NCBI GenBank assembly: GCA_037447655.1
Contig: JBBHKE010003189.1
Coordinates: forward strand, 71,364-135,363
Direction: 5' to 3'
DNA from: Zygnema cylindricum
Taxonomy: Eukaryota > Streptophyta > Zygnematophyceae > Zygnematales > Zygnemataceae
Length of the DNA stretch: 64,000 nucleotides
How positions within the stretch are numbered: the stretch's first letter is position 1; each line of letters opens with the position of its first letter. The translations under genes and the position numbers were made by a program. This document shows, one piece after another, positions 10,626 to 20,981 of this stretch. The notes below the pieces were generated by a model. The model was given only the letters and a program-made list of their open reading frames with translations, was not told the DNA's origin and ran no database searches.

Positions 10626-12205
10626 TGGACTTGAATTAGTGAGGATGGTCGGCCAAAGTCATACTGCCATGATTCATCGAATTTCGTTGCTCGAGAATCA
10701 ACGTGATTGGACAATGGAATCGAATTTTTGTCTTTATATTTACGGGGGACCCTACGGAATGTCCCATAGAGCGTACGGCTGCGTACGGCTTCGTACGTTA
10801 AAGGAAGTGACGTAAGTTCAGAAGCCAAAATCAACCGTGCGCATACTTACGATAGAGAACAGGAAAAGACAAAAACACCCAGATTCGCGAGATATTTTGT
10901 TCGTGTCGGCGGAAGTATGACCCTGAACGTACGGACGTGGTACGAATGACAGCCTGACGTGCATTTTCAAGCGGCTGGAAGCTGTATTTTATATCGTATT
11001 TTATATTTCGGGTTTCGAGGTAGATGTGGTGATTCACGCGCCGAAAAATTGTAATGAATCCCAACCGTAGATTCGTGGGCTGGTGCGCTCCATCGAGATC
11101 CAACGGCTTGGTGTATTTTCCGATGGGAAAATATTTAGATTTGGAATATAGTTATGGTTTTTTTGTCGTTTTCCTAGATGAACCAATTACAATGTTTCAC
11201 AGTTTGTCCTTGTGAGTACATTCGGTACATGACAGGCCTTTTGGATTCTCGGTTACCGTACAAGAAAAAAAGCAAGCAAAAATTATAGGGAATGGCTACG
11301 GAAAAAGAGAAAAAAAAAAATCAGATTTGCTCGAGACAGTTGGGTCCATATAACGCGTTTATTATTTTTTCTAGGTCGAAGAAAGCATTCTTGTTTTTTA
11401 GTGTCTCGAACGAGCGTTTTATCTCCACATGCTCCCCCAAAAAAAACAATCATATTTTTCATAAAAATAAGATATTTTTTTATTTTTTTTTGTTTCGTGT
11501 TTACTGTCATACCCCAATTTTTTTCTTTAATATTTTGCACCCGATCGAAGAAAATCGAAAACGACCGCGGGCAGACTCTTTCGTGGCATATTTTGCTGCC
11601 ACGTGTCACGGGTGCGTCGCATACAGTCTTTGACAGCGGTGCATCGCCACGTTCGCACGGACAAAATTGTACGACGAAAAACTTTCGTTCAGACTTTGGC
11701 ACGTTCTGTCTGTCATGTCACGCGGGTAAGTACGAAACTTTGTCAGATCCAAGAAACAAAGAAATATTCCAAAAAATAAAAAATAACAAAAGTCGTCTAA
11801 GGGCGGGCACCGCTACGTCAGGGGACAAAAGTTGTCATTTTCAATGGACAAAAGTACAGTACTGTAGTCATTAACAATGTCGCTTTGACGGATCAGAATC
11901 TGCTAGCAACGTACGGATAGTAAATACCAAATCATTGAAAAGGCCTTGAAATGATCACATTTGGGCCCCGCATGGAGTGGGGCCCTAAGGGTTAGGGTTT
12001 TACGAGTCTCCATGAGACGATTTGGAGCTGACGTGGCAGAACGTGCCGAACCACAAATTTGTTTAACAAATTTCGTTTTTTGTGCCAGTATATGAGAAGT
12101 GTTTTTTAACTTCCGGTTTGTCAACCTATATTTTGGAAACGAATCGAACTTCATACGTTTTTTAAGCGAATTTTCACACCTGGATAACGGCCGTCTTTAC
12201 TGTCG
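10626..12205. other. upstream/intergenic region, no gene seen
   Basis: No coding region is supported. It is rich in GTAC/CGTACG motifs and contains pieces resembling the neighbouring transposon families (for example TTTTTGTCGTTTTCCTAGAT near 11160, similar to the Harbinger-like elements at 14.1 and 14.9 kb). Open frames 11283-11874 on both strands are A/T-run driven. Confidence 0.5.
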
Positions 12206-12213
12206 CTGTCAGG

Positions 12214-12382
12214 TAGTGTTGGGTATCGAGGACCACTTGCCGATATTCGATATGTACCGAATTTTAGGTACCCGATAATCGATATATCGCTTCGATATAT
12301 CGATTATCGAAATATCGCGATATATTGCCGATATATCGTATCGACGATATATCGAAAATGAAAATTTAAAATTTTTTTTTCA

Positions 12383-12430
<48 letters not shown>

Positions 12431-12659
12431 AGCACTCAGTGGGGGGGGGGGTTCCGTACGATTTTCCGTACAGTTTTCCGTACAGTTTTCTGTACAGTTT
12501 TCCGTACTCTCACTGTACGGAAAAAGCAATTTTTGCGATATATATCGCGATAATTTATGTTGGTCCCGGTACGATATATCGAGGAATCTGTTCGATCGAT
12601 ATTCGATATATCGAATATCGAAATTATCGCGATATGAAACTACCCGATACCCAACACTA
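12214..12659. mobile_element. hAT-1 MITE with perfect 8-bp TSD
   Basis: A 446-bp element with ends TAGTGTTGGGTATCG and CGATACCCAACACTA. It is flanked by a perfect 8-bp duplication, CTGTCAGG, at 12206-12213 and 12660-12667. Eight-base duplications and TAGTG-type ends are diagnostic of the hAT superfamily. The interior is made of CGATATATCG palindromes, a 45-base C run (12385-12429), a facing G run, and tandem TTTCCGTACAG units. There is no transposase, so it is non-autonomous. Related copies are at 25277-25635, 26452-27264 and 57247-57400. Confidence 0.93.
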
Positions 12660-12895
12660 CTGTCAGGTATATATAAAGGGAATTGATCATGGCAGTGACT
12701 GTATTGGTTGCGCACAGTCACTTACGTCATTCTGTCAAAAATTGTACGTTTGAAGTACACATTGGTACAAGTAAGTACCGTTGAGTCTAAATTTGACAGT
12801 CAATCGGTTGGACAGCTTTAACTTTCAAAATATTGTTTCAACCGCTTAAACTTATGCCGCGCTTGCGAACGTCGACCGTCAAAATAAATTAAGCA
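12660..12895 (+). repeat. left arm of a 7.1-kb inverted repeat (outer part)
   Basis: About 235 bp here are the reverse complement of 19520-19757, for example GGAATTGATCATG near 12679 and TTTCAACCGCTTAAACTT near 12836. The arm continues at 13956-14085 and 14867-14888 after later insertions are removed. The two arms enclose several transposons. Confidence 0.85.
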
Positions 12896-12903
12896 ATTCA
12901 TAG

Positions 12904-13478
12904 CATAGTTCAAAAGTAGTGAAAGTAGGCAATACAATATGCCTATTGTACGCAAAACATACAATATGGCCTTAAGACCCATATTGTATTGGCCCCAAAA
13001 TGAAAAAAAAATAGTAACAGGGTTGGGTTGCACATCGATCGATAGAGAATTAAACGTCATGTCTAAATTTTGAAAAACATTCGGACAAATTTTTATTTTT
13101 TTGTGAGTTTTGAGGTATTTTTTATTTAAACCGTCAGATTTGGACGATCAGACGGTCGATGATCAAAGTAGCGATCTAAAAAGATCACATAAAAAGCCCA
13201 TAACACAACTAACGATAGGACTTACGTCCGCGTTTTTTTTTTCCGGGTTTTTTTTCTCGCGGAATGTCAACCTATGCCATGTCATCTCGCTCAAATATTT
13301 CGTCCGGCGGCGTGCGCTGTACTATGATGATACGTCAGATTTGTACGTGCGTACAAGAGTGTGCACAACGCACACACATACAGTATGCCTACTGTGCGCG
13401 AGTTTTGTGCCAAGTTTTGTGCCAAGTTTTGTGCCCCTATCAAATGCCTACCATAAAAACGCCTACTTTTGAACTATG
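12904..13478. mobile_element. hAT-3 inverted-repeat element with 8-bp TSD
   Basis: A 575-bp element, CATAGTTCAAAAGTAG to CTACTTTTGAACTATG. It is flanked by the perfect 8-bp duplication ATTCATAG (12896-12903 and 13479-13486). The interior has inverted pieces such as CAATATGCCTATTGTACGC against GTATGCCTACTGTGCGC, and three copies of AGTTTTGTGCC near 13400-13435. There is no transposase. It landed at the left edge of the older element at 13486, since its duplication overlaps that element's end. Confidence 0.85.
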
Positions 13479-13485
13479 ATTCATA

Positions 13486-13955
13486 GCCTATTCCCACCAG
13501 AGCATTTGATTTTCCGAAAACTCATCGGAAAACGTACACGCTTCGACGTCATCAAACATAAGCGCGAAAACAAACCCGAAGTATTAAATGTTCGAAGGAC
13601 GACGACGGTGGTTCAAAGTCCTGCAGTGTTTTCGCAAGTACAATGAACTAGTCGTCCAGATGTTAATTTGGCTACGTCAACTTTTCGGCGAAATACGCGA
13701 CTTTAACCCGACTTCAATATCCGGCAATATTTCGAGGAAGCTCGTTTGTACGATTTTCATAGAAAGTCGTACATTATTCCAACGTCTGTCTGTTGCGGAA
13801 GTGATTTTTTTTCCGGTAGAATAGGCCATGAATGAAAGGATTGTCGTTCGACAAATAGAAATAAAGTTTCGCACGTACAAAGGATTTTAAAAGTTTCATA
13901 ATATTATCTAATTCGGAAAATCATCGGAATGGGAAATGCTCCGGTGGGAAAAGGC
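13486..13955. mobile_element. TA-flanked inverted-repeat element
   Basis: A 470-bp element with ends GCCTATTCCCACCAGAGCAT and its near reverse complement, ATGCTCCGGTGGGAAAAGGC. TA lies on each side (13484-13485, 13956-13957). The subterminal GATTTTCCGAAAACTCATCGG is also inverted at the right end. No transposase is visible. The TA target suggests a mariner-like origin (inference). Confidence 0.75.
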
Positions 13956-14085
13956 TATCACAAGGCCGGCGAACGTTTACAGTAACAAAACTGCGGCAAC
14001 CACATGTAAATAAAGGTGTTGCAGACAGTCACCCCCCGTCGTAACGTGAGCTCCACGGTGAGAGCACGTTGGATATTTTAACTTA
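13956..14085 (+). repeat. left arm of the inverted repeat (inner part)
   Basis: GAACGTTTACAGTAACAAAA and the following CTGCGGCAACCACATG match, in reverse complement, the sequence around 17946-18061 plus 19498-19530. This left copy has no LTR at that point, so it shows the target site before the solo LTR at 18.5 kb inserted. Confidence 0.85.
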
Positions 14086-14866
14086 GGGTATGTCCCCTTG
14101 TGCATAAGTAAGGGTTTTTTTCTGTCGTTTTCCTGTAAAACTTAGTGTCGTACTGCCTAAGTTACAACCGTACGAAGGAATCCCAAATTTGCAGAGTACA
14201 ATTTGCGTCATCCTCGAATATAGGATGTATGAAAATTTGTCGTCTTGCGTTTTTCGACACACTTCCACGACAAAAAACGTCATCTTCAACCTAACGTTTA
14301 AAACATATGCGTGATGTGTTTTAAAACTAGGTATTTTCGATAAACAAATAGGAACGTATATTCGCACGTGCCGTAATTTTCGAAAAAAAAATCATAAGAT
14401 TTCCAAGGACAAAAAAAAGTACAGAATACGCTATGTTTTGTCCATTTGCATTCTAATACGACGAAGAAAAGTACACAATTTGTTTGGTTTTGTCCTTTTT
14501 CGTCCAGTACAGATTTCTTTTTTGCAGGGGTCTTCAAATTCCGATGCCATTTCACGTCGACCAGACAGGAGACGCAAAGGCAAAGTGCCTCGTCTTCAAC
14601 CGTGAAACGGCACAGGCTAAAAGGCAGTACGTCTACAATGTCACGGTAAGACATGCGACGTCACAAGCAGTTCTAAAAAATAACGTGCAACGACAGATTG
14701 TAGACGTTGACAACTGTTATATGTATTGTCGACGTATACAATCGTCACAAGCGTAAGTTACGATTTCGTCCTTACAGACATAGGGACACTTTAAAACCGG
14801 GTCCGGCAGATCCGCGCTAAAATACAAAGTAAGTTCGCTAAGTTATAAGTACTTGGGGACATACCC
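14086..14866. mobile_element. Harb-1 element, copy 1 (TTA TSD)
   Basis: A 781-bp element with ends GGGTATGTCCCCTTG and CTTGGGGACATACCC, flanked by TTA on both sides (14083-14085, 14867-14869). A three-base TTA/TAA duplication and GGG...CCC ends are typical of PIF/Harbinger-related MITEs. The interior is non-coding. Its subterminal AGGGTTTTTTTCTGTCG and TTTTCCTGTAAAACTTAG recur in the copy at 14889. Confidence 0.87.
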
Positions 14867-14888
14867 TTAGCTGCAAAATTGAAATTTA

Positions 14889-15630
14889 GGGTGAGTCTCT
14901 GTGTGACAAAGTAAGGGTTTTTTTCTGTCGTTTTCCTGTAAAACTTAGAGCCGTACCGCGTAAGTTTCAACTGTAAAAAAAAAAAAAAAAAAAAAAAAGT
15001 ACATTTTGCGTCATCATTGAATTTAAGATGTACTAGATGTTGTCGTCTTCTATTCTTCGACCCACGGCCACGCCAAAAACGTCATCTTCAAACTTTTCTT
15101 TAAAATACAGGGCCGATGTGTTTTAAAACAAAGTATTTTTCAAAAACAAATAGGAACACGTATTCGCACGTGTAAATTTTTTTACAAAAATTTCAAACTA
15201 TTCAAGCTACGGCGAAAGGTACATTATTCGTTATATTTTGTCCGTTTGCGTCCATCAAAGTACACAATTTGTTGTGTTTTGTTGCGATTCGTTTTGTGGG
15301 GACTTTTCCATTCCAGGAGTCTGAAAACTCCAATGCCATTTGACGAAATCGTAAAAATTTGTGAGGGCGCCCCATCAAGTCGCACACGCCGCCTCTCTTA
15401 CGCTGCCTTGCATTATCGTGACATCCAACGCAATTTTTTACAATTTCGTGCGTCATCACAGATTATACACTGTCGACAACCGTCACGGGCATTGTCGACG
15501 CATACAATCGTCACGCTCTTAAGTGACAACTTCGTTTGGTACACACAGGGACACCCGAAATCCGAGTCCGCCGGACTTGCGCTAAAAAACAAAAAAAATC
15601 TCTAAGTTTGAAGTACATAGAGACGCACCC
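14889..15630. mobile_element. Harb-1 element, copy 2 (TTA TSD)
   Basis: A 742-bp relative of the preceding element, GGGTGAGTCTC to GAGACGCACCC, with TTA at 14886-14888 and 15631-15633. It contains a run of about 24 A and the shared GTCGTTTTCCTGTAAAACTT. The two copies are only 22 bp apart, and that spacer belongs to the inverted-repeat arm. Confidence 0.85.
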
Positions 15631-15633
15631 TTA

Positions 15634-15983
15634 GTCGTATAAGCGTTACATTGAATTTAGACGCAAATTGAAACGAAACCTCTTTAAACTGAGGTATTAG
15701 TGTAAGTCTTGTACAGAAATATTAAAACGCACGAAACAAAATTTTGTTGTCAATGTAAGAATGTTGATTCGTAGATAGTGTAGCTCGATTTCGTCGCGCG
15801 TGACGACGTGCATTTTTTTCATTTAATTTCAATTGATATTTTTACGCCGGCTTGTTTTATTATAGAGTACAAAGTTTATTTCGTTTCGTGCATTTTAATA
15901 TTTTCGTACTGGATTTATAGTACTTCAGTTAAAAGAGGTTTCGTTGCAATTTGCGTCTAAATTCAACGTAACGCTTATACGAC
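15634..15983. mobile_element. 350-bp inverted-repeat element between two Harbinger-like elements
   Basis: The left end GTCGTATAAGCGTTACATTG continues AATTTAGACGCAAATTG. The right end is CAATTTGCGTCTAAATTC followed by AACGTAACGCTTATACGAC. The inverted repeats run about 60 bp with few mismatches. There is no coding potential and the superfamily is not clear. It abuts its neighbours exactly, sharing their TTA and TAT flanks. Confidence 0.75.
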
Positions 15984-16299
15984 TATGGGTACGTCCCCAT
16001 GCATTAAATTATCTATTTTTCTCTGTCTTTTTGCCCTTAAAGGAACTTTGACAAAAACTTTAACCGTACGAGAAAACCATTTTTACCAAAGTAGAGTGAA
16101 CGTCAATTCATACTTTGGATGTAAAGAATGTTTGTCGTCATATGAACGCATTTTAGCGTTTTTCCCATTCCGACCCCCGGGCAAAAGAATCCAACCCAAA
16201 AAATAACTTCATCCAAAATCACCTCGAGGGGGTGATTTTAGTTCAAGTACCGCCCAAACAGCAAATGAAAAACAAACCACGCACGCGCCAAACGATTTG

Positions 16300-17307
16300 T
16301 GCAATTCTGTGTCCTCCATTGGACTACAGAATACAGGAAGCCTCTAGATAGTATTTAACTAACCCACTTCAAGACACAACCACTGCTGCCCAAAAAATCA
16401 CACTGACAATTTGACTACACCCCTGTGCAGCCTGGACTCCCCTGAGTCCGTAGCAAAAAGAATCACTGAAAACGGCCAACCAGCCGATAAGTTAGGAGTC
16501 GGCAAAAATGCCAAGTTTATACAAACTCTCAAAGGGAGAGAGGTTCCTATCTACCAATATTCTCTAAGTCCTAAATCCCTCTCACAACCCCTATCTATTG
16601 AAGTACGAACCAATCAGATCACTGTAGGGTACAAAAAAGTACTATGGCCGATGTACTTTCTGTACGGCCCATGTACGACAACGCCATTAAGTGGACGCGT
16701 GTCCACTTTTCACTTGTCCTTATGTTCGCCGGAATTCCTGCGACCAAATGTCATCCCTCCGCGTGGCGCCACGTCACGCCACGTCCATAAACGCCAAAAG
16801 TGACCATTCCGCGATCGCGACATTGATGTAAGCCGTCGGATCAGATTCAATATTAAATGTCCGCCTTCAGAACAAATGTCCGATTCATTTGTTTTCGTGC
16901 GAGATAATGTTCACAATATATAATACTTGGTTCCATGTTCGTCCATTTGTAAGTCGGTTAATTGAATTCATACACGTAACATTGTATAAATAATAATCAA
17001 ACCTAATGTATCTCAACGGACTCCTACGACAGACTGGTTAGAGCTAACGGCTAAGCCGTGCTCTGCCGGTCGAAGGTTCGAGTCCTGCCGGACTCAACCT
17101 TTTGTTGGGAGTGACATAAGTCACTCTTTAGCCCTTCCTGCTAAGCTAGGACAGCCATGGCTCAACCACCCTCTCTATCCCTCAGTGACTACGACAAGTA
17201 TGGTGGGAAGGGAGAGGAGGTGGAGGCAGGTTGTCCGTCTTTTTCTTTTTCTTATTTGTACTAAATTCAGACCTAGAAAATACCAAATAAAACTACTAAT
17301 TTCAACA
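16300..17307 (-). mobile_element. solo LTR, Copia family A (1008 bp, ATTTG TSD)
   Basis: On the minus strand the LTR runs TGTTGAAATTAGTAG to GAATTGCA, giving canonical TG...CA ends. The 5-bp duplication ATTTG is at 16295-16299 and 17308-17312, inside a Harb-2 element. The same LTR, in full or in part, is at 18495-19497, 18062-18263, 30218-30393 and 32430-33438. Solo LTRs arise by recombination between the two LTRs of an inserted element. Confidence 0.93.
17033..17098 (+). promoter_or_regulatory. tRNA-like module in LTR (A-box and B-box look-alikes)
   Basis: Contains GACTGGTTAGAGCTAACGG (D-arm/A-box-like) and, 30-odd bases later, GGTTCGAGTCCTGCC, which matches the Pol III B-box consensus GGTTCGANTCC. 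The acceptor arm does not pair, so it is not an intact tRNA gene. The module is also present at 18700-18775 (reverse strand) and 33160-33228, always within family A LTRs. It reads opposite to LTR transcription. Confidence 0.55.
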
Positions 17308-17830
17308 ATTTGTAAAAAATTTGGACGAGAGAGATTCCTCGCTATTTTTACTCGTTGCTGTCACGTGCTATGTATGGAAAAAAAATGCAGGGGTGTCGGA
17401 CTTCCACTTGCATTCATGGGTCTTCAACATAATATTTTGTCGTCATCGCCTCTCTTCTCTCCCTCTCACACTATCGCTTGTATCTCACACTTTTTAGAAT
17501 GAGACAACAATATTGGTATAAAATGAAAGATATTTGAAAAATTTTTATTTTTTATTTTTTTAGGTTTTTATTTAATGGCAAGTCGAATGAGAAAAGTAGA
17601 AAAAAAGAAATCAAGAAACCATGGCGGAAAGTTCTTGAATCCGTGACGTCGACGTTGTCACAAGTGAGCGTGACATCACAATGTCACCAAACCCTAAACA
17701 TCTACAATTTCTAAAAAAATCTAGACGTCTACAACTGTCGTTGTTTTTGTTGGCGTCACCAATCGTCCGAAGTTTCGTAGTTGCCTTCAATTGTCACAAA
17801 GTTGTACCCACGTGTACAACCCTCACAAAT

Positions 17831-18696
17831 CAAAGTTCAGGTTTTATTTTTGCACATTGGGACGCTCTTCAAAGTAGTACGGAGAATCTTCACTACAGTC
17901 CAAAATACTTTATCAAAGTATCGATTACATGGGCACATACCCTAAATTTCAATTCTTCGGCTAAGTTAATATCCAACGTGCTCTAACCGTTGAGCTCACG
18001 TAACGACAAAAAGTGATTGTTTGCAACACTTTTATTTACATGTGGTTGTCGCAGTTTTGTTTGTTGAAATAAGTAGTTTTTGGTATTTTTTAGGTCTAAA
18101 ATATTTAGCGGAAACAGATGAAGAAAATGCAGGCAGCCTGCCTCCATCTCTTCTCTCTTGCCCCCATACTTGTTGTAGTCACTGAAGGAGAGAGAGAGCG
18201 ATGGAGCCATGGATGCCTCAACACCATAGGAAAGACTAAAGAGTAAGTCACTCTCAACAAAAGAAAAGTTCCGATTTCACTTTTGCACATTGGGATGCTC
18301 CTCAAAGTAGTAATGAGAATCTTCACTACAGTCCAAAATACTTTATCAAAGTATCGATTACATGGGCACATACCCTAAATTTCAATTTTTCGGCTAAGTT
18401 AATATCCAACGTGCTCTAACCGTTGAGCTCACGTATCGACAAAAAATGATTGTTTGCAACACTTTTATTTACATGTGGTTGCCGCAGTTTTGTTTGTCGA
18501 AATAAGTAGTGTTTGGTATTTTGTAGGTCTCAAATAATTAGCAAAAACAGACAAAGAAAATGCAGGCATCTTGCCTCCATCTCTTCTCTCTTGCCCCCAT
18601 ACTTCTTGTAGTCACTGAAGGAGAGAGAGAGAGCGATGGAGCCATGGCTGCCTCAGCTCCATAGGAAGGACTAAAGAGTAAGTCACTCTCAACAAA
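17831..18696 (+). repeat. tandem duplication (two units of about 433 bp)
   Basis: Unit 1 (17831-18263) and unit 2 (18264-18696) each comprise the right end of the Harb-2 element, the inverted-repeat arm CCAACGTGCTCTAACCG, and the first about 200 bases of a family A LTR. Unit 1 stops inside the LTR at CTCTCAACAAAAG, and unit 2 continues into the complete LTR. The duplication therefore happened after the LTR inserted. Confidence 0.88.
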
Positions 18697-19497
18697 AGGT
18701 TGAGTCTGGCAGGACTCGAACCAGCGACCGGCAGAGTGCGGCGTAGTCGTTAGCTCTAACCAATCTGTCATAGAAGTCCGTTAGGAGATATAGGGTTTGA
18801 TAAGTATTTAACTTATTATATAATACTGAAACCATTTAACTGAAATATGGATGAATGAACATAGAACTTGTTAAGGTTTAGTGCGAACGTCATTTCGCAC
18901 GAAACAAATGAATCAGACATTTGTTTCAACGGTCGACATTTGATGTCGGATTTAATCCGACGGCGCACATCATCCTCGAGATCGCAGAATGGTCACTTTG
19001 GCTTTTATGGACATGGCATGACCTGGCGCCGCGTGGAAGGATGACATTCGGTCGCGGGAATTATGGAGAATATACGAACGAGTGGAAAAGTGACACGCTT
19101 CCACTCAGTAGCCTTCTCCTACACCGGCCGTACAGAAAAAACATCGGCCGTAGTACCTTTTCTGTACTTTATTGTTATATGATTGGTTTGTACTTCAGTA
19201 GATAGGGGTTGTGAGAGAGGGTTAGAACTTAGGAAATTTTGGTAGGTAGTCACCTCTCTCTCTAAGAGAGCTTTGTATAAATTGGCATTTTTTGCCGACT
19301 CATAACTTATCGGTTGGTTAGTCGTTCTCAATGATTATTTTTGCTACGGACTTAAGGGAGTTCAGGCTGCAATGGGGTGCAGTCAAACTGTCATTTTGCC
19401 TTCCTAGACAGCAGTGGTTCTGGCTTGACGTGGGTTAGTTAAATACTATCGAGAGGCTTCGTGTATTCTCTAGTCCAATGGAGGACACAGAATTGCA
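18495..19497 (+). mobile_element. solo LTR, Copia family A (1003 bp, TTGTT TSD)
   Basis: Plus-strand LTR from TGTCGAAATAAGTAG to GAATTGCA. The five-base duplication TTGTT precedes it (18490-18494, and 18057-18061 in the duplicated unit) and follows it (19498-19502). The homologous left arm at 13980-13996 lacks the insertion, so that arm confirms the target site. The LTR ends at the same GAATTGCA as the solo LTR at 16300. Confidence 0.92.
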
Positions 19498-19757
19498 TTG
19501 TTACCGTAAACGTTCGTCTACCGTGTGAATTGCTAATATTGTTTTGATGGTCAATGTTCGCAAGCGCGGCAAAAGTTTAAGCGGTTGAAACAATATTTTG
19601 AAAGTCAAAGTTGTCCAACCGATTGACCGTCAAATTTAGACTCAACATTACTTTATTTGTACCAATGTGTACTTCAAACGTACAGTTTTTGACAAAATGA
19701 CGTGAGCGATTGTGCGCAACCATATCAGTCACTATCATGATCAATTCCCTGTATAAA
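19498..19757 (-). repeat. right arm of the 7.1-kb inverted repeat
   Basis: Reverse complement of 12660-12895 (GTCAATCGGTTGGACA and the nearby GTACGTTTGAAGTACACATT). It continues inward at 17946-18061. Unlike the left arm, it has no hAT-3 or TA-flanked element. Confidence 0.85.
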
Positions 19758-20981
19758 ATGGTGTAGTACGGTACATATTTGTACTATAGTACCGTGCTGT
19801 AGTACATAAATGTTTATTTCGCATAAATTACCTGCATGAAACGCCCAGAATTTAATGAATATGCGCACGGAATAAATGAAGTATTTATAAAATGCGCTGA
19901 CCGACTTCGATTTTACAACAAATAAAAGGAAATAAAAGCATGTTAAAAACAGATAAACAAGCAGAAATGATGAAACGTCTATTTTTTCAAATAATTTCCG
20001 TACATTTACAGCGAAAATGTATACGAAATTTACGAAAAGTTCAAGATCATGAAAAAATAATGTTTGTGAAAAAGTAAAAAAATCACGAATATAACAAACT
20101 TTCATTACATTACTGTGCTGAATTGAGCAATTTTTGCGCTACGGACAAATGTTGAGAGCAGTGAGAGGATGCACTGCACGCGTCCACGTGAGCCCCCCAT
20201 TTCATTCCATTTTACGACGCGCTGCGCCGCGCGGATGTGGTGTGTATAAATATGTTTAGGGTTTTTTTCTCATTTGTGTTTTTTTTTTATAAAAAAAAAA
20301 CACAACCACTTAAAAACTCTAAAGTAAAATGGAAAGTACCCGGGCGCTATCTTGCAAATGGTGAGAGGAACGCCGTTTTTGAGTGTAAAATACGATTCTC
20401 ACCAATCTCACCCATCGCGCCAACTCGTAAGAAACGTATATTGTACTGTACATATAATAAATCGTGAATCTGTTGTTGTTCAAATTGTGCGATTTTATTT
20501 CAGTTTTTCTGATTTCCACATATAATTCGTGACTGTTAAAAAAATCGCAAAATAACTCAATGTACTTTCTGTCCGGTAAACTCAAAGGACAATTTACAAG
20601 AAAGTACAATACTTTCCGTACAATGTACGATTTTTTACGGAAATGTACGAAATTTTACGAAAACATAAATCATAGTTATTACTACTTTCTGTCCAATAAA
20701 GTGAACAAAAAATTCATGGAGCATGCACGTAAATTTATAAAAAAATTACAGACTTTTTTTGAAAAAAGACGTTTAAATGTCACACTATTTGCCTGCTGGA
20801 AAGTTTGAAAACTGTAAGAACGTCATCTACAAAATTTTTTGAAAGAAGCCGCCATGGAATACAGATAATAAAACAGATAAGATAGTATCAAAAAGACGGA
20901 CTTTGACAACAATTTTGCATTGGCCGACATTTGAACCTTGCACTACACCATCATGCAGTAACCTAACTTATAGTTGTCCGC
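19758..20981. other. intergenic, no gene seen
   Basis: AT-rich with many GTAC-containing motifs; a short palindromic cluster of GTAGTACGGTAC / GTACCGTGCTGTAGTAC lies at 19762-19808. Open frames such as 19725-20105 and 20560-20808 have no domain and end in repeats. Confidence 0.45.

Larger units (their letters stand above)
15987..17942. mobile_element. Harb-2 element interrupted by a solo LTR
   Basis: Starts GGGTACGTCCCCATGCATTA and ends ATGGGCACATACCC, flanked TAT/TAA. Its sequence follows the intact copy at 54955-55901 (for example AACTTTGACAAAAACTTTA and ATCACCTCGAGGGGGTGATT). The copy here is split at about 16295 by the solo LTR 16300-17307. Removing the LTR and one ATTTG duplication gives an element of about 940 bp, like the intact one. 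Confidence 0.88.

Noticed and set aside
12380-12721. Open frame with repeated CTEN and poly-Gly
   Set aside because: Composed of the hAT-1 poly-C run and its tandem CGTACAG units.
17033-17098. Annotation as a genuine tRNA gene
   Set aside because: The B-box-like stretch is good but the acceptor stem does not pair and the sequence lies inside an LTR repeated elsewhere.
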